Source: Gammaproteobacteria bacterium RIFCSPHIGHO2_12_FULL_37_14
GTDB taxonomy: Bacteria > Pseudomonadota > Gammaproteobacteria > DSM-16500
Direction of reading: 5' to 3'
NCBI GenBank assembly: GCA_001801485.1
Contig: MGXV01000067.1
Coordinates: forward strand, 47,954 to 111,953
Length of the DNA stretch: 64,000 nucleotides
Positions 47,838-57,914 of this stretch are shown here, in pieces (position 1 is the stretch's first letter; each line of letters opens with the position of its first letter). Position numbers and translations under genes: made by a program. Below the pieces are notes generated by a model. It searched no databases, was not told the origin of the DNA, and was given only the letters and a program-made list of their open reading frames with translations.

Positions 47838-50800
47838 ATGCCGACTCCCGAGCTACAACTCAAAAATTTCACTTATGCCGAATTGTTTCATTCGCAGGGA
47901 TTAAATCGTCTTGATCAAGTTTTCCTAACTCACTTAAAAGAAAATAACCTTGCCACTCATGAAAAATTACTACAATACCGTGCCAACAGATTGCTTAACC
48001 CACTTGAAATTAGCGAACTTATCATTGAATGTGCTGCCTTCCTTGAAGGATTTATCGCGACTTTATTTCATATTGAAGAAGCACTAGCTGTTAGTCAAAT
48101 TCAATCCACCTCACAAAATCCTATCTCAATATTTAAAAAATATTTTGTATTGCGTCGCGCTAAAAAGGAATTTGCTCGAGCGCATACCTTCCCGAGTTTT
48201 GCTGAATTAAATCAGTGGTTAAATGCGGAACTCAAACAAACTCCTATACAATCTACTGATCAAGAATTAGCGATAGCATTATTGGGGATTCATTATCTTA
48301 CCGATCCTGATTTTTATGCGGCTGAAATTGAAAAACTCGTTCAATGGTGCGCTCAAGCTCTTCTTTCTTCTGAAGGACAACTGTTAGTAAAACATTGGAC
48401 TAGTCTGCATATTCCTGAACGTTTGGATTTTATGAATCTAGTTCCTCATCAATTGCTCGAACATGATCCCTATGGACGCATGGTGGTAGCAGATTCGCAA
48501 TTACAATTTCGCGATGGATTCAAGCTGACGGATCCTCGCATGAATAGTCGCGAAGTACAGGATGAAGTGAATTATTGCATTTACTGTCATGATCATGATG
48601 GTGATTTTTGTTCGAAAGGATTTCCAGTTAAAAAAGGTGACCCTTCCCAAGGATTGAAAAAAAATCCACTCGATACTATTTTAACGGGATGCCCTCTTGA
48701 AGAAAAAATTTCCGAAATGAATTGGCTAAAACGCGATGGGCGCACACTTGCATCATTTGCCGTGGTGATGATCGATAATCCGATGTGTCCAGCTACCGGA
48801 CACCGCATTTGCAATGACTGCATGAAAGCTTGCATTTACCAAAAACAAGATCCTGTCAATATTCCTCAAATAGAGACACGGGTATTAACTGATGTGTTGG
48901 ATTTACCCTGGGGTGTAGAAATTTATGATTTACTAACACGGTGGAATCCATTGCGCCAAAAACAATGGGTAATGAAGCCATATAATGGTTTAAAAGTAAT
49001 CATTGCCGGTATGGGACCTGCAGGTTTTACACTTGCTCATCATCTATTACTAGATGGCTTTGCTGTCGTTGGATTTGATGGACTCAAAATTGAACCACTT
49101 CCTGATTCTCTTGTGAAACAACCTATCTATCGTTTCGCTGATCTTAAAGAATCATTAGATGAGCGGCTGATGGCCGGCTTTGGTGGAGTGGCTGAATATG
49201 GAATTACTGTTCGATGGGATAAAAATTTTCTAAAATTGATTTATCTTAGTTTAATGCGCCGACCTTATTTCCAAGTATTTGGTGGCGTCCGTTTAGGCGG
49301 AACCATAACGATTGAAGATGCTTGGGAGATGGGCTTTGATCATTTTGTTCTTGCCGTCGGCGCTGGTCTTCCTAAAGCACTTTCTATTCCCCATAGTTTG
49401 GCTCCAGGCATGCGTCAAGCTAACGATTTTTTGATGGCACTGCAATTAGGAAATGCTGCAAAAGCAAGCAGCTTAACTAACTTACAAATACGTCTGCCTG
49501 CCGTCGTCATTGGTGGTGGTTTAACGGGAGTTGATACCGCTACCGAATTACAAGCTTATTATATTTCTCAAGTAGAAAAAATTTCACAACGATATACCAC
49601 TCTCATCAAAACATATGGAGAAGAATATATTCAGCAACAACTTGATCCTGCTTCTCAAGAAATTTTAGCTGAATATTGTCGTCATGGACTTGCCGTACAG
49701 AAAGAACGCCAACAAGCAAAAGCTGCTGGTAAGCAACCTAATTTCATCCAATTAATTAGAGAATGGGGCGGTGTCACCATTGCCTACCGACGTTCCCTCC
49801 AAGAATCGCCAGCCTATATTAATAATCATGAAGAATTAAAAAATTCTTTAAAAGAAGGGATTTATTATGCAGAAGGGCTTGAACCCATAGCAGTTGATCT
49901 CAATGAATATGGTCATACTGAAGTTTTAATTTGTCATAAACGTATACGCAATCAAAGCAATGAATGGATTACCACTACAGAAGAGGTTCATCTTCCTGCT
50001 CGATCTATTTTAGTGGCAACCGGTACACAACCCAATACCGCTTATGAATTCGAACATCATGGCACCTTTAATCGTTTAAATTTGCAATATCAACATTACG
50101 AAGATAACCATGGTGAATTAATTGTTGCTCATGGAGTTGCTCACTGCAAAGACCCCCAATTTGGTCCATTTACTTCCTATCATAAAGATCATCACCGAGT
50201 TAGCTTAATTGGTGATACCCATCCTGTTTTTCATGGAAGCGTCGTAAAAGCCATTGCTTCTGGTATGCGTACTTATTCAAAAATACTCGATGTGTTTAAA
50301 ACTAAATTAATGCAACCCAGTGATGATCAACATTATCAGCACTTTTCTGAACAAATGAAGCAAGCATTTCATGCAAGTATCGTCACCATTTCTCGGAAAA
50401 CAAAAAATATTCTTGAACTAGCGATACAAGCACCCCTTGCTGCTAAGCATTTCAAACCCGGACAATTTTATCGTTTACAAAACTTCGAATCTTATGCACC
50501 ACATATTGATCATACATTGCTGCAAATGGAACCACTTGCTTTAGTTGCTGCAGAATGCGATCACCAACGCGGTATATTGCATTTTATCGTTTCTGAAAAT
50601 AGTGCAAGCGCTAAGCTATGCGCCACCTTGAAGCCAAATGATCCGATTACTTTGATGGGGCCAACTGGTGTGCGCGCAAAAATTCCCGCAGAACATGAAA
50701 CTATTCTGATTATCGGTAATCAATCTAGTTTTGCATTTTTACGTAGTTATGGTTCTGAATTACGCAAAAAAGGTAACCGTGTCATTTATGTAGGACAATT

Positions 50801-51350
50801 CACTTCTGCCGATGAAGTATATTGTCAAACGCAATTAGAACAAGCCGCTGATGTTATTATTTGGCTAACGATACATGAACTTGTCAAAACTAATCGTCCA
50901 CAAGATTATGCTCTGCATGGCGATAATGTTATTACTACTCTTATTGAATATGAACAACGAGTATTAGAAAAGCGACCCACTATTCCTCTTGCTGATGTTG
51001 ATCGTATTTATATTGTTGGTAGTACTGAGCTGTTACGACAATTTCAAATTGCTCGTCAAACTATTTTGAAAGATTATTTACTCAAAGATCCAAAAACATT
51101 TGGCTCTGTTTACGGCAACATGCAATGCATGCTCAAAGGCGTATGCGCCCAATGTTTGCAATGGCAAATTGATCCGGAAACTGGACAACGCACTAAAGCC
51201 GTGTTCGCCTGTTCCTGGCAAGATCAGCCACTTGAAATTATTGATATTGATCACATCGATGAACGACAACAACAAAATGCGCTGATGGATCAAATGAGTA
51301 AACTATGGGTTGATTACATGTTCGAGCATTTTCATATCGCCCGCGTGTAA
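47838..51350 (+). CDS. Multidomain FAD/Fe-S pyridine nucleotide oxidoreductase (1170 aa)
   Basis: A large flavoprotein. Residues 1-230 are helical and unassigned. Next come Cys clusters at about 248-335 ('CIYCHDHDGDFC', 'GCPLEEKI', 'CPATGHRICNDCMKACIYQ') that should bind Fe-S centres. A glutamate synthase beta-like FAD/NAD(P) module follows ('VIIAGMGPAGFTLAHHLLLDG' in part near 392, 'PAVVIGGGLTGVDTATEL' near 556, 'VATGTQPN' near 730). The C-terminal third is ferredoxin reductase-like ('PGQFYRLQ', 'TLMGPTGVRA', 'ILIIGNQSSFAF') and ends with 'MQCMLKGVCAQC', the 2Fe-2S site of PyrK-type electron-transfer subunits. It looks like several subunits of an NADPH-ferredoxin type system fused in one chain. 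The physiological partner is unknown. Confidence 0.85.
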   Translation: MPTPELQLKNFTYAELFHSQGLNRLDQVFLTHLKENNLATHEKLLQYRANRLLNPLEISELIIECAAFLEGFIATLFHIEEALAVSQIQSTSQNPISIFKKYFVLRRAKKEFARAHTFPSFAELNQWLNAELKQTPIQSTDQELAIALLGIHYLTDPDFYAAEIEKLVQWCAQALLSSEGQLLVKHWTSLHIPERLDFMNLVPHQLLEHDPYGRMVVADSQLQFRDGFKLTDPRMNSREVQDEVNYCIYCHDHDGDFCSKGFPVKKGDPSQGLKKNPLDTILTGCPLEEKISEMNWLKRDGRTLASFAVVMIDNPMCPATGHRICNDCMKACIYQKQDPVNIPQIETRVLTDVLDLPWGVEIYDLLTRWNPLRQKQWVMKPYNGLKVIIAGMGPAGFTLAHHLLLDGFAVVGFDGLKIEPLPDSLVKQPIYRFADLKESLDERLMAGFGGVAEYGITVRWDKNFLKLIYLSLMRRPYFQVFGGVRLGGTITIEDAWEMGFDHFVLAVGAGLPKALSIPHSLAPGMRQANDFLMALQLGNAAKASSLTNLQIRLPAVVIGGGLTGVDTATELQAYYISQVEKISQRYTTLIKTYGEEYIQQQLDPASQEILAEYCRHGLAVQKERQQAKAAGKQPNFIQLIREWGGVTIAYRRSLQESPAYINNHEELKNSLKEGIYYAEGLEPIAVDLNEYGHTEVLICHKRIRNQSNEWITTTEEVHLPARSILVATGTQPNTAYEFEHHGTFNRLNLQYQHYEDNHGELIVAHGVAHCKDPQFGPFTSYHKDHHRVSLIGDTHPVFHGSVVKAIASGMRTYSKILDVFKTKLMQPSDDQHYQHFSEQMKQAFHASIVTISRKTKNILELAIQAPLAAKHFKPGQFYRLQNFESYAPHIDHTLLQMEPLALVAAECDHQRGILHFIVSENSASAKLCATLKPNDPITLMGPTGVRAKIPAEHETILIIGNQSSFAFLRSYGSELRKKGNRVIYVGQFTSADEVYCQTQLEQAADVIIWLTIHELVKTNRPQDYALHGDNVITTLIEYEQRVLEKRPTIPLADVDRIYIVGSTELLRQFQIARQTILKDYLLKDPKTFGSVYGNMQCMLKGVCAQCLQWQIDPETGQRTKAVFACSWQDQPLEIIDIDHIDERQQQNALMDQMSKLWVDYMFEHFHIARV

Positions 51351-51513
51351 TATTGCATGTTACTCTGCTGGGAAATATTCTCTACAAAAATCCATCCGGA
51401 AAAGAAAAAGCAAGAAGCAAAATTTTCTTCAGATAATCAAGGTTCTCACCCTAAGCAACCAAAACCGATGCCACTGTAAAATGATAGACCACATACTATT
51501 ACTTACGATAAAA

Positions 51514-51522
51514 TGCTATAAT
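51514..51522 (+). promoter_or_regulatory. Extended -10 promoter candidate for lemA
   Basis: TGCTATAAT is a perfect extended -10 element 30 bases before the lemA ATG, in the 201-base gap after the flavoprotein gene. The upstream -35 position (TACTAT) is poor. The ribosome site CGGGAG follows. Confidence 0.55.
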
Positions 51523-51551
51523 CTTGTCATAAAAATCTCGGGAGTAAATCT

Positions 51552-52124
51552 ATGACTCTAATCATTGTGCTTATTGTAGTTGCTCTGATCGGCTATGTTA
51601 TTCTTACCTACAACCGCTTAATTGCTCAAATTGAAACCATTCGCAATAATCAAAAGCAAATTGACATTCAACTTGATAGACGATTTAAAGTGTTCGAATC
51701 ACTCATTAATGTCGTCAAAAAATATATGGATTATGAAAAAACCACCTTGAAAGATGTCGTGGCTCTTCGCAATCAAGCTCAACAAGCAAAAGAGGCAGGC
51801 GATGAGAAAACTCGTATTGCTGCAGAAAATCAAATTTCAACTATTGCCTCTCATCTCAATGTGGTATTCGAACAATACCCTGATTTAAAAGCCAATCAAA
51901 ATTGCATTCAATTACAAGAAGAAATTGTCAGTACAGAAAACAAACTGGCCTATGCTAAACAAGCATATAACGATAGCATTGAAACTTATAATGCTACTAA
52001 AAAATCCTTTCCCACTACCGTCATTGTCACTGGCTTTCGGAATAAATTAGATTTTGAATATGCTTATTGGCAACTTACCGAGCAAAAAATTGCTGAACAA
52101 GAAGCTTATACTGTGAAATTGTGA
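51552..52124 (+). CDS. lemA: LemA family protein
   Basis: A 190-residue protein with one N-terminal membrane helix (residues 2-20) and a long helical bundle outside it. 'YNRLIAQIETIRNNQKQIDIQLDRR' in part, 'LINVVKKYMDYEKTTLKDVVALRNQA' in part and 'FPTTVIVTGF' (usually 'FPxNLIA') identify LemA. Function is unsettled; LemA homologs are membrane proteins often paired with HtpX-type proteases, as here, where the M48 protease gene starts 41 bases downstream. The pair probably serves membrane protein quality control. Confidence 0.94.
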   Translation: MTLIIVLIVVALIGYVILTYNRLIAQIETIRNNQKQIDIQLDRRFKVFESLINVVKKYMDYEKTTLKDVVALRNQAQQAKEAGDEKTRIAAENQISTIASHLNVVFEQYPDLKANQNCIQLQEEIVSTENKLAYAKQAYNDSIETYNATKKSFPTTVIVTGFRNKLDFEYAYWQLTEQKIAEQEAYTVKL

Positions 52125-52165
52125 TTTACTTTTCATGTGCTTCATTTTTCAGCGATTAAAATAGT

Positions 52166-53212
52166 ATGTCAAATCATCTTGGACAATTTGAAACTGGAAC
52201 TGCCGATTGGCGTAAAATTTTACGACAAAACAATCGTCGTACGCTCATTGTGATCACCTTATTTTTTCTTATTTATTGCACCATCGGAATATTGGTTGAT
52301 ATGTATCTTTACAGTTCAACTTATTCTAATGCTTCTCTCTCCCAATTGTTTTTTGCCTTGATTACTTTCACTTTATTTCCTGTCGCCACAGTGATTATGT
52401 TGATTATCGCTGCGATATCCTTATGGGTAAGCTATTTGTTATCCGATAAATTAATGTTACTTGGCACGCATTATCACGAGATTACATCGGAAACAGCACA
52501 AAACGTGAATGAACAACAACTCTATAATGTCATTGAAGAAATGAAAATCGCAGCGGGCTTACGCTACATGCCTAAAGTTTACATAATTGATGCTAATTAT
52601 ATGAATGCATTTGCCAGTGGTTATAGTGAAAAATCTGCTATGGTAGCCATTACCCGCGGATTAATGGAAAAATTAAATCGTGACGAATTACAAGCAGTGA
52701 TGGCACATGAATTAAGTCATATACGTCATCTTGATATCAAATTAACATTAACGGCTGCATTGTTAGCTAATATGACTATCATGGTATTAGATATACTTTT
52801 TTATAATGCTATTTTCAGCAATCGTCGTTCGAGTAGCCGTTCAAAAAATTCGCTTTTCACTATCATCATCATTTTGCGATTTATCTTGCCCATCATTAGC
52901 GTAATTTTATTATTATATTTAAGTCGTACCCGTGAGTTGATGGCAGACGCAGGCTCAGTTGAATTGATGCGCAGCAATCAACCACTTGCTTCAGCTCTTT
53001 TAAAAATTCATGATGATCATAACCAACATCGTGATCAATACAATACGCAATATCAGCAAACTCCACATGAAAATGTTCGTCGTGAAGCCTATCTTTATGA
53101 CCCCTCTTATGCGGGCATTCAATCTATTAGCTCCATAGGCGATCTCTTTTCAACCCATCCGAGTCTTGAAACAAGATTAGCTGCCTTAGGCATTAAACGG
53201 AAACTTTCATGA
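52166..53212 (+). CDS. M48 family membrane metalloprotease, HtpX-like
   Basis: A 348-residue integral membrane protease. The zinc motif is 'MAHELSHIRHLDIK' with His181-Glu182 and His185, and the third ligand should be the Glu in 'SRTRELMADAGSVELM'. Two membrane helices precede (about 27-50 and 65-90) and two follow the zinc site (about 190-215 and 230-255). 'YIIDANYMNAFASGY' is the typical M48B segment. It is longer than E. coli HtpX (293) and of the LemA-linked subgroup. Its last four bases overlap the start of hemH (ATGA). Confidence 0.93.
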   Translation: MSNHLGQFETGTADWRKILRQNNRRTLIVITLFFLIYCTIGILVDMYLYSSTYSNASLSQLFFALITFTLFPVATVIMLIIAAISLWVSYLLSDKLMLLGTHYHEITSETAQNVNEQQLYNVIEEMKIAAGLRYMPKVYIIDANYMNAFASGYSEKSAMVAITRGLMEKLNRDELQAVMAHELSHIRHLDIKLTLTAALLANMTIMVLDILFYNAIFSNRRSSSRSKNSLFTIIIILRFILPIISVILLLYLSRTRELMADAGSVELMRSNQPLASALLKIHDDHNQHRDQYNTQYQQTPHENVRREAYLYDPSYAGIQSISSIGDLFSTHPSLETRLAALGIKRKLS

Positions 53213-54270
53213 ATGCAAGTCAATTTTCTCACTCCATCGGTATCTTACTGACCAATACAGGTACGCCTAACGCACCTACCAAGCAAGCTGTGCGCCGATA
53301 CTTACGTGAATTTTTATCCGACAAACATGTCGTTCAATTACCACGTTGGTTATGGTTACCCATTCTTTATGGATTAATATTACCAACACGACCGCGCCAA
53401 TCAGCAAAACTGTATGAACAAATCTGGACCAAAAATGGCTCGCCATTGCGTGTCATCATGCAAGAGTTAAGAGCACAATTAAGAGAGACACTCCTTAAAC
53501 AATCTGCCAATCCAATTGAAGTCGCCATTGGCATGAATTACGGACAACCATCGATTCAACAAGGTATAGAAGAATTACTTCACAAGAACGTAAAGAAAAT
53601 TATAATCAATCCCCTCTTCCCTCAATTTTCTCATACAACAACAGCATCGAGTATTGATCGCGTAAAAAAAGCACTCGCAACACACGTCCATTCCTCTTCC
53701 ATTGAAATATCATTTATTGAAACTTATGCGATTCATGAGCAATATCTAAACGCACTAGCAAGTTCTGTTAGTCAATTTTGGAGCGCACAAAAAGAGGCTC
53801 ATCACTTACTCATCTCTTTTCATGGAATTCCCGAACGTTTTATTTTAAAAGGCGATCCCTATCAATCTCAATGTCAACAAACCGCGCAGCTATTAGCGAA
53901 TAAACTTAAATTGCCCAGCAATGCTTGGACGATCTGCTATCAATCTCGATTCGGTTACAGCCATTGGTTAAAGCCATCGACACAAAAATTATTTACTGAG
54001 CTTCCAATGCGCGGCATTAAACATGTCGATGTCATTTGTCCGGGTTTTGCTGTGGATTGCTTGGAAACATTAGAAGAAATTGCTATTCGTGGCAAAAAAC
54101 TTTTTATAGAGGCTGGCGGAGAAACCTTGCGATACATTCCTGCTTTAAATGCTAGCCAAGCACACATTGATTTACTAATAAAGTTGATTGGGAATCCCTC
54201 GACGCATGCATCAGAGAAACACGTTTGTAACGGCAATCCAGTCAATCGTTCAGTTACAACTACACTGTAG
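53209..54270 (+). CDS. hemH: Ferrochelatase
   Basis: Inserts Fe2+ into protoporphyrin IX at the end of haem synthesis. The 353-residue sequence has the start 'IGILLTNTGTPNAPT', 'FLSDKHVVQLPRWLW', 'GMNYGQPSI', the catalytic His in 'LLISFHGIPERFILKGDPY' and 'DVICPGFAVDCLETLEEIA' in part with the metal-site Glu. It overlaps the M48 protease gene by four bases, so translation is coupled. Haem supply fits an aerobic respiratory life. No other haem gene is near. Confidence 0.96.
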   Translation: MNASQFSHSIGILLTNTGTPNAPTKQAVRRYLREFLSDKHVVQLPRWLWLPILYGLILPTRPRQSAKLYEQIWTKNGSPLRVIMQELRAQLRETLLKQSANPIEVAIGMNYGQPSIQQGIEELLHKNVKKIIINPLFPQFSHTTTASSIDRVKKALATHVHSSSIEISFIETYAIHEQYLNALASSVSQFWSAQKEAHHLLISFHGIPERFILKGDPYQSQCQQTAQLLANKLKLPSNAWTICYQSRFGYSHWLKPSTQKLFTELPMRGIKHVDVICPGFAVDCLETLEEIAIRGKKLFIEAGGETLRYIPALNASQAHIDLLIKLIGNPSTHASEKHVCNGNPVNRSVTTTL

Positions 54271-54318
54271 ACATGCTACTATTAATCATAAAGAAGGCTC
54301 AAGGAAGATGCCAAAAAT

Positions 54319-54873
54319 ATGGATTTCAATATTAAGCGTCAAATAAATTACTTTATTCTTTTTACCCTGCTCCTCCACATGACATCGATTGATGCTAAAC
54401 CTTACTACGGCGCTAATTTTTTCTTTGCTGCCGTGACCAAAGAGCCCCCATCGCTTCATGGCTACCAGCTAATGCTATCTTATGATCCACAAACGATTTA
54501 TTGGCGGCAGCTCAATTTATATTTCGATGGAGGATTTTCTCATTTTTGGATCACCAATAAACCTTATTATACGACGGTTAATATCTACTCAATGGCCCCC
54601 GTCATACGCTTCACGATACAAAAACAAACGATTTTCTCTACTTTTCTTGATGCAAGTATTGGCTTAGCTTATCTCAATCATACTCGTCTTGATAATCGTA
54701 ATCTTGGTATCCATTTTGCTTTTCAAGATCGAATTGGCGTAGGAGCCCTGCTGGGAACTACTCAACAATTGACATTAGGTCTCTATGCCATACACTATTC
54801 AAATGCACATTTTTCAAAACATAACTCGGGTATTACTGTGCCATTAATGCTCGATGTTGGTTATCGATTTTAG
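54319..54873 (+). CDS. PagL-like lipid A 3-O-deacylase family protein
   Basis: A 184-residue outer membrane beta-barrel candidate with signal peptide (hydrophobic residues 11-20, likely cut after 'IDA'). The C-terminal region reads 'YAIHYSNAHFSKHNSGITVP' and ends with an aromatic residue ('DVGYRF'), as barrel proteins do. His159 and Ser161 match the PagL active-site pair His126 and Ser128 of Pseudomonas aeruginosa, but the place of the third residue, Glu140, is Thr173 here. PagL removes the 3-O-acyl chain of lipid A, which softens host recognition. The missing Glu means activity may be lost or the acid comes from elsewhere. It lies between hemH and mrdA. Confidence 0.8.
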   Translation: MDFNIKRQINYFILFTLLLHMTSIDAKPYYGANFFFAAVTKEPPSLHGYQLMLSYDPQTIYWRQLNLYFDGGFSHFWITNKPYYTTVNIYSMAPVIRFTIQKQTIFSTFLDASIGLAYLNHTRLDNRNLGIHFAFQDRIGVGALLGTTQQLTLGLYAIHYSNAHFSKHNSGITVPLMLDVGYRF

Positions 54874-54885
54874 TAATATACAGTC

Positions 54886-56721
54886 ATGCAACGATTAACG
54901 ACTATCAAGAATCCACATCAGGAAATTCAACTCATCACCAATCGGGTGATCATTGCATTAGTAGTCATTATTTGTTCCATTTTACTTTTGGTTGCGCGAC
55001 TCGCTTATTTACAAATTTATAAACATGATCTTTACACGACGTTATCAACAAAAAATTGGCTGGATTTAGTACCTGTTGAGCCAACTCGCGGCTTAATTTA
55101 TGATCGCAATAATGTATTGCTCGTGGAAAATATTCCTGTATTCAGTTTAGATATTATTCCCATTCAAGCGACTAATTTATCTAAAACGTTTAGTGAATTA
55201 AGTAAAATTATTGCTTTAAATGAAAATGATATTAACCAATTCAATAAACAACTCAAACAACATCGACGTTTTGATGAAATTCCATTAAAGCTACGCTTGA
55301 CAGAAGATGAAGTGAATCGATTCGCAGAAAATCAGCATCGATTCCCCGGTGTAGCAATTAAAGCTCGATTAATTCGTCATTATCCCTATGGAAAAAGTTT
55401 TAGTCATGTAATTGGTTATATGGGTCGGATTAATGCCCAAGAATTGGAAGAAATTGATTCGATCAATTACAGTGCCAATCATTATATTGGAAAGTTAGGA
55501 ATAGAAAAATATTATGAAGACGACCTTCATGGAAAAGTTGGTTATCAGCAAGTTGAAAATGACGCAAATGGTAAAACAGTTAGAATATTAAAAGAAATAA
55601 AAAGCACGCCTGGAAAAAATATTTCTTTGACCCTCGATATTGGCTTGCAATTAGCTGCTGAAAAAGCCTTGGATGGACGGCGAGGTGCTGTCGTTGCTAT
55701 CCAACCTGCTACAGGACAAGTATTAGCCATGGTCAGTCAGCCGGGTTATGATCCTAATCAATTTGTATTAGGTATCAATCAGAATGATTATCAACTATTA
55801 CAACAATCTCCAGATCGCCCGTTATACAATCGAGCATTGCGAGGACTATATCCTTTAGCCTCTACCATCAAACCCTATCTTGCTCTTGCTGGCCTTGATG
55901 CCGGTATGATTCAGCCAAACGATACTATTTATGATCCCGGATGGTTTGAATTACGCAATCATACCCATCGCTTTCATGATTGGGTACGCTACGGCCATGG
56001 AAAAGTTGATTTAAACAAAGCAATCGTCAGTTCATGTGATATTTATTTTTATAATTTAGCAAATAAAATGGGCATTCATCGTATGGATGCAATATTAACT
56101 CAATTTGGATTTGGTAGTTTAACCGGTATTGATATCGAAGAAGAAATTTCTGGTGTAGTTGCCTCACCTGAATGGAAGCGACGGGTAAAAGGTGCTAGTT
56201 GGTACGATGGCGATACGATTAACTCATCTATTGGGCAAGGCTACATGCGGACGACGCCACTCCAATTAGCCTTAGCTACCTCTATACTTGCAAATCGTGG
56301 CCATCATTTTATCCCTTATTTATTGCTAGGAGAACAAATTCCAGGTAAAGCATTGATGCCGCAACCACCCATGCAATTAAATGTCATTACTTTACAAGAT
56401 AATCACTGGCATACCGTTATTACAGCCATGCAAAATGTCGTTAACTCTCCTCGCGGAACAGCTTATCGTTACGGCCATAAACATCACTATACTATTGCTG
56501 CCAAAACTGGAACGGCTCAGATCATAGGCAGGCGCGGAAACCGTGATGAAATAGACAAACAAGATGATTTGCAAGAAAAGTTACGAGATCATCATCTGTT
56601 TATTGCTTTTGCACCTGTTGATAAACCAACGATTGCACTAGCCGTTATTACTGAAAATAGTAATACAGCCATTGAAGCGGCGCGTGATATTCTAGATTAT
56701 TATTTCGGTTCTGCCGAGTAA
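54886..56721 (+). CDS. mrdA: Penicillin-binding protein 2
   Basis: The elongasome transpeptidase, 611 residues, with one N-terminal membrane helix (about 23-45), a dimerisation domain ('LIYDRNNVLLVENIPVFSLDI' in part) and the transpeptidase domain. The active serine is Ser326 in 'PLASTIKP' (S-x-x-K), the second motif is 'SSCDIYFY' at 382, and the third is Lys540-Thr-Gly. It starts 12 bases after the PagL-like gene and is followed by rodA 16 bases later. PBP2 works with RodA and MreBCD in lateral wall growth. Confidence 0.97.
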   Translation: MQRLTTIKNPHQEIQLITNRVIIALVVIICSILLLVARLAYLQIYKHDLYTTLSTKNWLDLVPVEPTRGLIYDRNNVLLVENIPVFSLDIIPIQATNLSKTFSELSKIIALNENDINQFNKQLKQHRRFDEIPLKLRLTEDEVNRFAENQHRFPGVAIKARLIRHYPYGKSFSHVIGYMGRINAQELEEIDSINYSANHYIGKLGIEKYYEDDLHGKVGYQQVENDANGKTVRILKEIKSTPGKNISLTLDIGLQLAAEKALDGRRGAVVAIQPATGQVLAMVSQPGYDPNQFVLGINQNDYQLLQQSPDRPLYNRALRGLYPLASTIKPYLALAGLDAGMIQPNDTIYDPGWFELRNHTHRFHDWVRYGHGKVDLNKAIVSSCDIYFYNLANKMGIHRMDAILTQFGFGSLTGIDIEEEISGVVASPEWKRRVKGASWYDGDTINSSIGQGYMRTTPLQLALATSILANRGHHFIPYLLLGEQIPGKALMPQPPMQLNVITLQDNHWHTVITAMQNVVNSPRGTAYRYGHKHHYTIAAKTGTAQIIGRRGNRDEIDKQDDLQEKLRDHHLFIAFAPVDKPTIALAVITENSNTAIEAARDILDYYFGSAE

Positions 56722-56737
56722 CAGGAAATGTTATGAG

Positions 56738-57877
56738 ATGTTAATTGATCACATTAAATCACGATTTAAAAAACCACAAAACGACATTCAATATCGAACC
56801 ATTTGGCAATATTTGCATATCGATATTTTTTTATTTATTTTACTTCTATTGTTAGGAATGGCTGGACTTTTTATACTTTACAGTGCCGGAGGCCAAAAAC
56901 TTCGATTGATAGAATTACAAATGATGCGTTTTATTTTATCTTTTTTAGTCTTAGTTGTGATTGCTCAAATTTCACCCATTACTTGGCAGCGCTCAGCGCC
57001 ATGGATCTACTCCAGTGGTCTGTTATTATTAATCGTAGTCTTAATCATGGGTCATGTCGGCAAGGGGGCACAACGTTGGTTAAATCTGGGCATCATTCAC
57101 CTGCAGCCCTCTGAAATCATGAAACTGAGTATTCCCTTATTGCTCGCTTGGTATTATCACAAAATTCACCTCCCTATTTTTTTCAAATCTGTTTTAATCG
57201 CCCTACCAATTATTTTAATACCTGCTATTTTAACTGCGAAACAACCAGATCTGGGGACTGCCATTTTATTGCTAATTGCTGGAGGAAGTGTCTTATTTTT
57301 AGCTGGTTTGAGTGGAAAGATGATGACTTCCTTCTTGGGGATCATAGGGATTGCTATCCCATTCTGCTGGTATTTTTTACACGATTATCAACGACTTCGT
57401 GTATTAACCTTCTTCAATCCTGAAAGAGATCCTTTAGGCGCTGGATATAATATTATTCAATCAAAAATCGCCATCGGATCAGGCGGTCTATTCGGAAAAG
57501 GTTGGCTTAACGGCACCCAATCTAACCTACACTTTCTTCCCGAGCATGCCACTGACTTCATCTTCGCTGTCAGCAGCGAAGAGTTTGGATTTGTTGGTAA
57601 TTTTGTATTGATCACTTTATTTATGCTCATTGTGATTCGTGGTTTTACCATTACAGTAAATGCTCAAGATACTTTTTCACGATTAGTAGCAGGAAGTATC
57701 ACTCTGACCTTTTTTGTTTCATTTTTCATTAATATGGGAATGGTAACAGGAATGTTACCGGTTGTTGGTATCCCCTTGCCTCTCATTAGTTACGGGGGAT
57801 CCTCCATGATGACGACCATGATTAGTTTCGGGATTCTCATGTCCATTCAAACGCACCGAAAGCTAGTAACTACTTAA
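56738..57877 (+). CDS. rodA: Rod shape-determining SEDS glycosyltransferase RodA
   Basis: A 379-residue membrane protein with about ten helices that polymerises glycan strands during elongation. 'LFILYSAGGQ' opens the membrane core, 'GKGAQRWLNLGIIHLQPSEIMKL' in part, 'KQPDLGTAILLL' with the essential Asp, 'FGKGWLNGTQSNLHFLPEHATDFIFA' in part and 'GIPLPLISYGGSS' are SEDS signatures. It lies directly between mrdA and mltB, the standard order mrdA-mrdB(rodA)-rlpA/mltB. Confidence 0.97.
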   Translation: MLIDHIKSRFKKPQNDIQYRTIWQYLHIDIFLFILLLLLGMAGLFILYSAGGQKLRLIELQMMRFILSFLVLVVIAQISPITWQRSAPWIYSSGLLLLIVVLIMGHVGKGAQRWLNLGIIHLQPSEIMKLSIPLLLAWYYHKIHLPIFFKSVLIALPIILIPAILTAKQPDLGTAILLLIAGGSVLFLAGLSGKMMTSFLGIIGIAIPFCWYFLHDYQRLRVLTFFNPERDPLGAGYNIIQSKIAIGSGGLFGKGWLNGTQSNLHFLPEHATDFIFAVSSEEFGFVGNFVLITLFMLIVIRGFTITVNAQDTFSRLVAGSITLTFFVSFFINMGMVTGMLPVVGIPLPLISYGGSSMMTTMISFGILMSIQTHRKLVTT

Positions 57878-57914
57878 GGTGGGGCGTACAATATTTAAAA
57901 TAAAGGACAAGCTA

